From: Zygnema circumcarinatum
Lineage: Eukaryota > Streptophyta > Zygnematophyceae > Zygnematales > Zygnemataceae
Direction of reading: 5' to 3'
Assembly: GCA_037447605.1 (NCBI GenBank)
Contig: CM074808.1
Location: 4,142,547-4,190,381, forward strand
DNA length: 47,835 nt
The position numbers were made by a program, and so were the translations under genes. A model generated the notes under the pieces. The model ran no database searches, was not told the DNA's origin, and was given only the letters and a program-made list of their open reading frames with translations. Numbering within the stretch: the stretch's first letter is position 1; each line of letters starts with the position of its first letter. Positions 10,861 through 20,959 of this stretch are shown here, one piece after another.

Positions 10861-11276
10861 CATCAGCCCGTTTCGTAACGAGCTCATTACAGTCCACGTA
10901 GGACGCCGTTTTGCAGATAAAAAGACGAGTTCCATCAAAACGCCGTTTTCCAATCAGCGATCGCCACGTGCACGATTTGCAGCGTCCGCCGTGGCCCACT
11001 GCGGTTACCGTACGCGCGTCGCTGCCGACAGATTTTTAGGGTTTGCAAGAGGCTTCCTGCCAACGTGGCAGTCGCACGCTGGCGTATCTTTGGTAGCCAC
11101 GTGGCGGCACGCGAATGGTCGTAAAGGCGTTACACCCCCTTCTTCGGACCGTCCTGGGGAACGGTGCCTCGTTACCACGTGGCAGCCACGTCGGCGCCAC
11201 GTTGGTGGAAACGGCCTGATGGAACCCATGGGTCGTCGTCCATTACGACGCCACGTCGGAATAACGGGCTGATGGA
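10861..11276. mobile_element. Putative non-autonomous inverted-repeat element, about 416 bp
   Basis: The left end reads CCATCAGCCCGTTT and the right end AACGGGCTGATGG, a terminal inverted repeat of about 13 bp. The interior has no coding capacity and is full of CCACGTGGC-like words. An internal block (CCAATCAGCG..CGCCACGTG..CGTCC.CCGTGGCC, about 10950-11005) recurs in diverged form inside the next element (about 11381-11430), so the two are related. A short target duplication is not evident. Confidence 0.6.
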
Positions 11277-11283
11277 AACTGAC

Positions 11284-11698
11284 CCTCAGGGTGGGGGTCC
11301 ATCAGCGTTTGCCTGTACCGCCACATCGGATCATGAGTCATGAAGGGAGAATTGCGGGTTCCATCAGAGGTCCCGCGAGCCAATCAGCGGACGCCACGTG
11401 GACACATTTATTCGTCCACCGTGGCCGCGCGTCCACCGCGCATTGGCGGCTGTGCGCCAGCGTGGTCGCCGTACCCCCGTGGCATCTCGAACGGATCTTC
11501 AACGCCACGCGGCGGCGCACGATTGGAAAACTCAGGCATAGTTCTAGGGAATTTTTTTCAGGGGGTATGTTTTGGGGAACTACGCCTGTACCTCCACGTC
11601 GGTCCTAGTCGGCGCCACGACGGCGCCACATCATCCTCCAAAACAACGCCTGTACCTCCACGTCGGCGAAAAATCGCTGATGGACCCCCACCCTCAGT
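11284..11698. mobile_element. Putative non-autonomous inverted-repeat element, about 415 bp, related to its left neighbour
   Basis: The left end CTCAGGGTGGGGGTCCATCAGCG matches the reverse complement of the right end at 22 of 23 positions. The sequence CCATCAGC is common to the ends of this element and of the one at 10861-11276. The interior shares a block with that element and carries the motif GCCTGTACCNCCACRTCGG three times (about 11309, 11584, 11650). No ORF looks genuine. This pattern fits a MITE family with two insertions side by side or a duplicated element. Confidence 0.65.
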
Positions 11699-11860
11699 CA
11701 CTCCCTCCTGCACTCTTTGACTGCGACACGTGTGACGGCCCATTCCACGCGACAAGCATGCGGAGACAATTCGTTGCATGTTTCAACATAGTGACAGATT
11801 CCAGCCGAGCGATTTCAAAATTCCCAATTCGACAAATTTCGAATATTGAATTCGAAAGAG

Positions 11861-12050
11861 CGTAAAATCAATCAGGTTGAACAATTGAGACGAATTTACT
11901 TAATTTCTCAACGTTCAAACGTATTCAACAGGGTTGAACATTGAACACTCGGTGTCGGAATTTTTTTCGATTTGAGAAAGCAAAACAAAAAGTTCAAACT
12001 CTCAATCTATTCGGTCACACGTATGGATTCCAGGTTTTGCCCCCTAAATT
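11861..12050 (+). repeat. Dispersed repeat, partial copy of the 34.7 kb element
   Basis: Sequence from CGTAAAATCAATCAGGTTGA through TACTTAATTTCTCAACG, GGTCGGAATTTTTTCGATTT-like and ATTCGGTCACAC words matches 34739-34925 along most of its length with scattered changes. The matching right-hand inverted terminus was not found here, so this looks like a decayed left half. Confidence 0.75.
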
Positions 12051-12251
12051 CGGGCAGCCACTTTCCAGCCCGTTCGCCCCGCCCCGCCCCGCAGAGGTGG
12101 CAGGAGCTGGTCTCTCTCCCTCTCTCCCTCTCTTTCCCTCGCTCTCCTCCGCGTGCCGGCCCGGCCCGGCCCGGGCCCACCCTCCTCGCCGCGCGGCTAC
12201 AAGCGCGATAGCGCGGCGGCGGCAACGAGCGGCCTCGCCTCGAACAGCGCC

Positions 12252-12311
12252 AGACTGTACGCCTGCAGACCGTACGACTGCAGACCGTACGCCTGCAGAC
12301 CGTACGCCTGC
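12252..12311. repeat. 15-bp tandem repeat, four copies
   Basis: Four consecutive units of AGACCGTACGCCTGC with two point differences among the copies. It is in an open reading frame on both strands (minus-strand peptide AYGLQAYGLQSYGLQ), but no gene model includes it. It lies 300 bp downstream of the ISA2 stop. Confidence 0.9.
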
Positions 12312-12607
12312 GCGCCGCCGCCCTCCCCCCTGCAAGCAGAGCACCCAGCCAGAGAGCTCTGCTTTGTTGTCCCAAAAGTAAAGTACACACAACCACTTTC
12401 ACGAAGTCTCCCAGCAGTCTCTCTTGTCTGAAGCCGATCGCATGCACCGCTTATGAGGTTCTCAGACTCGTCGAACCCTCACTTCCATTTAGGGTTATAG
12501 GGTTTTCACGGTACTGTTTGAAGTCTGGCACTTTAATGGAACGCAGACACCATAGCTGTCACTTCGCAATTTGACCATGGGAGAAACTCTGACGTAGGAA
12601 GCCTCTT

Positions 12608-15600
12608 TCAAGTCAAACCGTGAGATGGCAGCGCAATTCGGAGCCCTGCAATTATTCTATTGCTTTGATTCAATCTGAGAGACCAGAAAAGTGCCGAAAC
12701 AAAAGAGACCAGAATTCTTACCCGTCACCTGTTTGCGAGTCGTCCAGTTCCGAAGGGAGGCGGACTTCGGGTCCTTCCAGTTGGAAATCCTCCGGAGGAG
12801 ATAGATTTGTGTCGACGACTCTATGCCTGCCGCCCATTCACCCCTCCTTAACAAGACGTGCTCAGAAACTTGGTACGGTCACTCCTCAACGTCCACAGCC
12901 AAGCCAAGAATTTAAAAAAAGCACAGCGCACATCTCAATGGATGAAGGCAAGGATATCGATATCAGAGTTGGGAACAAACAATCCCCAGTATCACACATC
13001 CGCAGCGTGACTTTAACACAATAAACAAACCATAAAGAGAGCGCAAAAATGCAGATAGTGGTCGAAACGGAAAACGCGCAAAACAAGTCGACGCACGCTG
13101 AGGCGAGCGCACCAAGTCATGGCGGGGGGGGGCGGAGGCAGATGCGCAGTGATCGCATAATGGTGCGAATTGAGGGCCACATAGAGATCCCCCCAAGGAC
13201 TCTCCTCTTCTCCACTGCCCATTGTCAACGATTTCACTTCTCGAATAGTCACAGCCAAAAAGTTGCTGTCCACCAAAAGAAACGATGTCAGCAGTGAAAA
13301 CGACAGATTGCATTCGAGCCCCTCGCCCCAAGTTGCTTCATGTAATGCCCTTATCCGCATTCACTTCACAGCAGCAGTCCGTACCTGTCCGCGCTGTCCC
13401 ACTGCGGTTGGTCGGGGAGGGGCCCGTGCCAGGTCAGCGCCTCCGCCTCCAGGAAGGACCGCCGCTGCAGCATGAGCAAATCGCCAGAGTAAATGTTCCT
13501 CAGCTCGTTATTGAAATATGAAGGATCCACTCATCATTTATTCTGTCACAAGATACACATGTGCAGCAGATGCACAGGAAAGGAAAGAATGTACACCGTG
13601 GCAGACACATGGAAAGCATGACTGCCAAGTGAGGTCGTTGCAAAGTTATAGTTGGCAACCAGAAGATCGTTCAAGTTTCAGGAGGTAAAATGGGGGGCAT
13701 TAAGAGGGGAGGAGTGCGCCAATCGAATCTTAGATGTGTACGAAACCGGCAGTCCAGAAATATCTCATGGGATTGGTGATAACATCGGGGACATACTTTT
13801 CGTTATTTTCCGATAGTTGGCAGAAAGGCGAGGGGACAACTAATGTTCTGTATCTAGTTACATGCCTTGAAGTCAAGTAATGTACAATTCACTCCAAGGT
13901 TGTTAAAGAAATGCTAGAAGCGCCATGTAGGACACGCGTCTGAAGGAATCAGACCAAAGCTGACAATACCTGGAAGAGAGTTCTCCGGCGATTGCGGAAC
14001 ATGACAAGCGAGGAGATGAAGCGGCACAGCTGCTGCGAGACCTCCGTCTCCAGAGCAGCCCACTGGAAGGGCCTGCGACCCGCCCCAACGCACAGCTCAA
14101 TCTGCTCGCCCTCAGCGTGCTTTTGACAAACAACTCGACTTGGAACCATTCTGAAGAAGAAGGTCTCTGGGAAGGGCTTTTAGGATGCTTGCAAACCCTT
14201 ACGAAGTCTCGAGCTCGGTGCTGCCCCCCTTGGAGTGGCCGTACTCGTCGCCCATAGTGAGCGCGGGCACTCCTTGGAACAGCAGCAACTGCGCCAAGAA
14301 GTTGCGGACCTGCACAGGGCCACGGCGACCGCTCTCACCTCAGTCATGCGCTCTCGCTGGGAGCCGTTGGACTCTCCAGATTCTTGCTCTTCATTGACGT
14401 TTGTACTATAGGTTTGAAATTAATGATTAACAAGCCCATTATGGCAAGTAGCGCCAATTTGTCAGTTTTTCTAATGGCTCCTGTAATTTCGCTCGCCAGT
14501 TCCCTTTGGTCACCCTAGCTTTTGCGGCGAAAGGTACTCTTTTTCACCACCAGTTCAGAGTCTGATGATCAGATTCCCGTCAACAACAAGCACTTGACAC
14601 TATTATTATAGGACAAGTGAACACAAGAAGACCTGACCTCCCTTCTGAACAATCGGAGGGTAGCTATACCTGCCGCATCCTGCAGTCCGTTACCAGCACA
14701 TCCTCAGATGGCCCCTCTTCTCCACAGTTCCAGCTGCGCGCCAAACAGCCCTCCTCCCTTCGACTGATTACTTCATCACTACATCACACCCACTCTTGCC
14801 TTGGCTTCACATCGTGTAGGGAACGCTGGATGAGTGAATGACACAACAAGAATCTAACGTAGCTCCTTGTGAAATGCACAAATTCTTGAATGTGCTACTC
14901 GGAAGTAGAGGTGCATGGCCATGCCTGAGTTGGCCGTCATTGCTGAGCGAAGAAGCGGCCCCCGTCCCGTGCGCATGGAGGCCCCACCCGCAGCGCGTCA
15001 GTAGCGGCCCCGTTCAGAGGCGGGCAGAGCCATTGCAGCGGCGCCTCCTGTTCAGCCGAAACCACAACTTTCTTCGCGCATGCCAGCTGCTAGGTGCAAT
15101 TGGACTTTTACTTTCAAGTGAAGGCTCATTCCTCGATGCAAGAAATCATAAAGGTATACGAGTCAAAGCGAACCAAACGACAAGGGATTCTGTACCAGCA
15201 GATTTGACATGGATGTTGCAAAGGAGGCATACAATGAATCACATTTTCTGAGTAACAAGTCGTTTTCGAAGATCAGAAAGAACTTAACCGAACTCGGTGC
15301 AGTAAGTACACACGTTACATGATGCGGTATATCACTACCAGTTAAAATGTTTCTTTCACCAAGTCAGATTCGATTTTGGCATGAATCTAAAATCCATCTT
15401 TCCATTATGAAGACTCCACACAGGTTTTCATACCCCTTGCATAAGGATACCGAAGAGGAAAGATTCCAAGGAGGCAGCCAAAAGCGTCACCAGCCTTGCT
15501 CACCTGTAACTGACGAGGTCTGCAAGGGTGAAGCCGTAGGGGGCGCTGATGAAGTTGAGCCCAAAGCAAGGCGCACGGCCGGAGGCGAAAAGGTCGCCGC

Positions 15601-15729
15601 TGTTGACTCAAGCCCAGCCCGGCCGGGCCCGGCAGCGTCAGTCAGTCAGTCAGTCAGTCAGGCGCGGGCGGGGCGGGGCCGCGTGCGGAGGAGGAGGAGG
15701 AGGAGAAGGAGGAGGAAGAGGAGGAGGAG

Positions 15730-15779
<50 letters not shown>

Positions 15780-15867
15780 GGAGGAAGTGGAGGAGGAGGA
15801 GGAGGAAAAGGAGGAGGAGGAGGAGGAAAAGGAGGAGGAGGAGGAGGAGGAGGAGGAAGAGGAGGAG

Positions 15868-15902
<35 letters not shown>

Positions 15903-18900
15903 GTGCACCTCCCGCAGAGGCGCGTGGCGATGCGGCTGAGCTGCCCGGGCTCCCCTCGCACGAAGCGCCGCACGTCCCTCGAAAAGAGGTCGTTCATCTC
16001 CTGCCAGCGGCCCCAGTGCGGGAACGGCGTCGCCTGCAGCAGCCAAAAACGCCGCCAATGCCCCGCAAGGTGTCTGTCTGCCAATCACTGCCTGCCAACT
16101 GGCTGCACTACCGGAGGACCCCGCTCAGCAAATTTGCTTCGCAAAACAACAAACACAACTTGGGCACACCAGAAGGCACAGACACACAGGTCGAAGGAAT
16201 GACATCTACTAACGTAGGCGCACTACTCTGCAGGAAAGTCAGCCCGTGAGCGGGGCAGGCGGAGAGCGCACCGGGAAGGCCCTCTCCCCGGTGAGCGGCG
16301 AGGCGGAGTCTGCGATGAGTTTGAGCCCCGCGAGGACGGGGTCGAATGCGAGCGCCTCCGCCAGCAGCGGGCGGCTGAGCGCCTGCCCGTGCGGGCCCGT
16401 CACCAGGGCGCCCGCGCCCGCGAAGCAGAACCCGTCCACGTGGTACTGCTGCGTCCACTGCCGCAGACTGTCCACCACCTGCCGCAGTCCGCCATGGCCC
16501 CACTCACAAGAAAGGAAGTTAACAGCGGGACGATGGTAGTGCATCGCAGCATGCAGCGGGCGTGGAGGAAGGTGATGCTCACCATCTGCTGCACCACAGG
16601 ATGATTGCAGTTGAACGAATTGCCAGCACCAGAACTCGGAGCAATCTGCCTGTGCGTACAACAACATGGTGCGGTACGTGAGGGAAAACCAACGTAGATA
16701 CCGCCTACGAAGAGAGCTAGGCATTAAGAAATGCAACCCATGCTTTCTTATTCTTCTCAGCATTTAGTGCCACTATCCATTACTGGCATACATACTTGAC
16801 AGAAAACAAATAAAAAGCCTCTCCACACCGACTTGAGCTTCTCGACTAAACGTCGCACATGCACTGAGTGAGTTGCCTGTGACAGCGTCGACGTGACACT
16901 CACTGGCCGAACTCGTCAGTGACGTAGTACGTGGCATTGTCAATGCCCCGAAAGGAGATGGCTTTAGGGTCGCTGTCGCTCTGCTCCGCAGTGTGGCTGT
17001 ACACGACTTCCAGAATCACCTGCCCAGGGCGAAGCCCCAAAAGAAGCAGACAGCGGAAGTGGAATTCAAACACAGGAATTCAACAGCCATCATCCCGTAC
17101 AAACCTTGTCGTCACCTGTTGCGTGGGTTTCATAGCTTGAGAATAAAAAATGAGATGCGTGAGAAAATTGAGCGCATTGACGTCAGCAAACAAAAGGAAA
17201 GAAAGGTTAGAGGAAAAGGACAAGGTCACCCCATGTTACCCTCCGGACAAATATCGGAAGGGATAAGGCTAGGGGAACAAGAGACTGCGAAAGCAGACTT
17301 CGAATTCCTGCTAAAATCGACTCTGACGGCTCAGCATATCAATATATTAGCCATGAGGTCAACTTCATGAGCTGAACATGGCTCTATGGAAACGCGGGCC
17401 GACAGATCACCTCAATGCCCCGCTTGTGAAGCTCCTTCACCATGAGCTTCAGAGCCGAGCTCGCAGAGAGGCCGTCCCCCCCCGGGCCGTACGACGGCAT
17501 TGGTGCGAAGAAGCTGCGCGCACCCACGACCGGAACATCTTCGCGTGAGCCGACAGCACCCTCTGCTTGCTGACGGACCCGCGCATCCCGTGCATTCTGC
17601 TGCTACGAGTACAACCCATTGCACGCGAGTCCGTACCTGATGGGGAAGTAGCAGCCTTGAGTTTCGTCGAAGGCCGCAATCGGCTGTAGAATGATTGTGT
17701 TCACACCTGCAGCAGGCAGCACTCACATTACTTCTCCAGCTTCTAAATCTGGGGAATTCCAGCGAGGAGCAGCGGCATAAAAGTGGTGATACGAGTCGAG
17801 GGAGGCAACGGAGGAATGAATACCGAGAGAGAGCAGGTGGTCCGCCTTCTCCAGCACGCCGAGGAAGGTCCCCCGGAACACCTCCGCGACGCCGCTGCCC
17901 TCGTCCGCCGTGAAGCGCGCGACGTCAAGGCGGTAGGCCACCGCTGCCTCCATCGGAATGCTGCCAGCCGGGAAATCACCGTTTCTCTTACCCGTCTTCA
18001 CGAATATGACAAAAGCAACATGCACGGAAAAAAAATCGTGCAGCTAATAAGCAAAAGAAATTGACTGCCATGTCGTAAAGCCTGAACATAGAACATGGAA
18101 ACAAGCTCCTGCGCCTGAAATGATCCAAGTAGGGCTTGTGCAATAGCGACGACGATTGAACTCCTACTGTTCTCTGACCTGTCCCTCCATCTAATGGGCA
18201 AAGAAAAAGTACAACAGCTTTTCGAGGAGCTGCTTCGCCTTTCTCAGAATCAGTGCATCCCTGATTTCCTCATAAAGAGCAACATCCACAGTCTGTTTAA
18301 ATTGCCTTTATTTGCTAGTCAATACTAGCTTCGATCTATACTTTGCTTGGCCTCAACAGATAACTCTTGGTCACAGTGGACATGAGTAGCCTGCTGATCA
18401 ACCTTTATGGTCTGAGGTGAGTTGCTACAAGTTAGGCAAGTGAAGGCGTAGCTCCTCCGGTGACGGGACAAGGGCCAAAGGGCTGCTCACCTGGGGGGGC
18501 AGTCGTCCTCCCAATCGAAGGGCAGGTCCTCGCGTTGCAAAAGCCCCAGGGCGGCTGCCGGGGAGGGCCAGTCCTCTGCCAGCAGTCACGTGACGGCTGG
18601 TGAGAGCATGGCAAAGAAAAGCAGAGCAGAGCAGAGCAGAGCAGAGCATGTGGCGGAGGTTGGCCATCGCGGCCCCACCTTGGCCCTGCACGGGCGGCGC
18701 GATGTGTGCGGCGTAGGGGTCCAACAGCACGTGCCGCGCGTGGAAGCGCGCGCCGCCCTCCCACGTCACGGCGCCCTGCCGCCCGCACAGAGAGGGAGGG
18801 GGCGTCAGCCGCTCGCCTCGCAATGGTACAACACACGACTCCCCAACAGCCATACAGACGTTGCTCTCAAACCGGAGGGCGGATGATAGAGATGAAGATC

Positions 18901-20914
18901 TCTATCATTCGGATGGAGTCTGGGATGCAAACTCCCAACATTCGCATAGATACGACCACGCTTTTCAAGACAAACAACATAGGTTGCCCCGAATCTGCTG
19001 ATGGCCGTACTCATAGAGGAATATATAGCCACCAAGAAGGTAGTGATCTTTTTTCACTATAGTGGCTAAATTAACAATGGAAAAGCGTCATTTAGATTTT
19101 TTAAGACTGGAGTGACTTTAAGAGACACAGAAATGGATCACAATTAACTTGTTATAATTTTACAGAATCAACGATTGAGCAGTTCAAGAATCTTGTGCTC
19201 AATGAGACATAATGCCATGGCGACAATGTTCACAAGCTTGGCCATCCAAAGTCCTCCAAAAAAGTCCACCACATGTGAAAAATTCACATGCCTAACTTCA
19301 GAAAAGGACTAACGCAAGGCGGGATATACTGAGTTAGTAAATGCCAAGGGCTATGAAAGCAGTAGTTGCGCCTGAAAGGAGCGAAAGACAGCATGTCGCC
19401 TACCTTGCAACGATAGCCATAGCGGGTGAACCCCCTCACGGAATCTAAACAAACATGCCAGGTATCCCCGGTACGGTGGAAGGAGGGCTCCAGGTCGATT
19501 TCTATCTGGACACGCATTTGAACTAATCATTGTTAATTCACCTGCCGCATAGGCCATCCAACAATATCCACGTACTGTCCCGGCACATCATGACAATCGT
19601 CCATGTGAATTTCTCGACTACTTATTCGTCTTTCAGAAGGAATGCTTGTGAACGATAAGGTACAAACCCAATATGCGCACTGCCATTAAGCCACAACACT
19701 TACCTGTCCTTTGAAAACATGGTGATCACAACGCATGTGATGGAAGCTGCAGTCCTGGACTGTGCCCAGCATCTGCAGGGAATGCATCGATCAGGGTACC
19801 CACCGAAGGGTCCGGTTCCTCCCCTTGGTAAAGGCACAACACAACGCCCTCCGCGGCCCGAGAATAGAGCGCGAAGTTGACCGTCCCATCTCTCCCCCAC
19901 GTCACCCCCAGAGGCTCCGGCCGACCCTTCTGCATTCCGATCGGAATACAAAAATTGGAGTCCTTCACGCTCCTGCATCCGAACGGAGTTCAAAGGAAGC
20001 GCTTAGCCATAGGAGCCTCGTAGCCTCAAGCTTATCTTCCAAGAGGACCTAATCGATGCCGCACCAGCATTCCACGTGTTGTTACTCTCACGAACAGTTC
20101 TCAACATACCATGCTAACAATCATAACCGAGCAATCCAGCGAGCAGAGAAAGAGATCAGGTTCACTTGGACATGGAAAGTCCAACTTGACGTCAAAAAAA
20201 CTCCCCACAGCACATTGTCCACATAGTACACATTTCTGAATATGTGCTTATGCGCCTGTCAGCAACAACCTATCCCCTCTCCATTTGGATACATAGTTTA
20301 TTCCCCAGGCAGCCTCCAACTGCGCACTGGAGGTCCCTGACAGTGCTGGATACTCCTGGGACTGAACGACACGCTGGTGTGTACACAAACAAAGTCCAAA
20401 GTCGGATCAACAATTTTCCTGGAAGGAGAGACTTGTCGCTTACCGCAGCCACCTGCCCTCCTCGGCGTCACTACCGCTCGGCTGGTAGAGGACGAAGCTG
20501 ATGGCGAAGGGAGCCTGCGCGGCGCTGAACTCGAGGTCGAGGAGCAACCGCCCGTTGAGGCCGCGGCGCCACGGCGTCTGCATCGCCTCGACTCTGTCCA
20601 AACCACGCGGGACCGAGCTGCGTGCGGTCACTCACTATGTGATTCGCACAAGAAACGTTCACCACAATCCATGCATAACTGACGGAAAGTATCAACATTT
20701 AACGAACCGGAAGAAGCAAACAGCAGCAAATCGCAAGACTACGAGATAAGTTGGGACGACCTTCGTGCACGCGAGTTCCACAAATAAATCCTGTCAATTT
20801 GCATCTCAGGTTTGTGGACAACAAAGCTTACTCGTCTGTAAGATACTTTGTTCCTAGAGGGGCATCACTGGGATCAACCATCACCCATGATGAATGATCT
20901 GAACGAAACAGTCC
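12608..20914 (-). CDS. ISA2: Isoamylase-type debranching enzyme 2, non-catalytic subunit (ISA2)
   Basis: Subunit of the plastid isoamylase complex that trims amylopectin; ISA2 of plants is inactive and acts with catalytic ISA1. Twenty-one exons join in phase (789 codons with stop): 20832-20914, 20444-20593, 19800-19972, 19404-19522, 18679-18775, 18491-18554, 17824-17960, 17637-17706, 17411-17513, 16904-17019, 16583-16649, 16272-16478, 15909-16033, 15504-15599, 14670-14733, 14203-14309, 13970-14150, 13385-13503, 13113-13265, 12729-12826, 12608-12645. ISA2 marks: GLFRSDHSSW, SNFCIPIG, a CBM48 domain (GTVNFALYS, RTGDTWHVCLD, YGYRC) and a GH13 barrel with LLDPYA, FDWEDD and SWNCGEEG. Region I reads VVYSHTAE (Asn to Ser). 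Region II reads VDGFCFAGAG (nucleophile Asp lost), region III KLIADS (Glu to Asp), region IV NFISAPYGFTL (His-Asp lost). The N-terminal exons lie further upstream. Confidence 0.93.
15638..15662. repeat. (GTCA)n microsatellite in an ISA2 intron
   Basis: Five to six perfect GTCA units in the intron between exons 15909-16033 and 15504-15599. Here the plus strand reads GTCA, the opposite orientation to the TGAC arrays at 6032, 8007, 10277 and 39960. Confidence 0.88.
15689..15902 (+). repeat. (GGA)n purine array in an ISA2 intron
   Basis: About 214 bp of GGA/GAA triplets with no pyrimidine except one T. It fills most of an intron that starts at 15908 on the minus strand, so the pre-mRNA carries (TCC)n directly after the donor. 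It explains the apparent Gly/Arg and Pro/Ser ORFs on both strands, which are not genes. Confidence 0.95.
18620..18648. repeat. (AGAGC)n pentanucleotide array in an ISA2 intron
   Basis: About five perfect 5-bp units inside the intron between exons 18679-18775 and 18491-18554. On the minus strand it reads GCTCT repeats. Its CAG trinucleotides are on the plus strand and do not act as acceptors for ISA2. Confidence 0.85.
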
Positions 20915-20959
20915 CTGCAATCCTCAACATGAACGTCTCCGATGGTTACTGAAGCACTT

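Larger units (their letters stand above)
10098..12607. other. Spacer between the F-box gene and ISA2; repeat-rich
   Basis: No gene supported. It contains the F-box gene promoter region with a TGAC array (10277-10320), two adjacent inverted-repeat elements (10861-11276 and 11284-11698), a partial copy of the element found complete at 34.7 kb (11861-12050), a 15-bp tandem array (12252-12311), and the 3' flank of ISA2. The ORF at 10514-10846 on the minus strand has no recognisable features. Confidence 0.6.

Noticed and set aside
15000-15070. Possible extra ISA2 exon (RRRCNGSARL)
   Set aside because: No donor in frame, and the flanking exons already join in phase without it.
15549-16249. ORFs of up to 300 codons covering the GGA array
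   Set aside because: Repeat-encoded Gly/Arg or Pro/Ser; the real coding sequence here is the two ISA2 exons on either side of the array.
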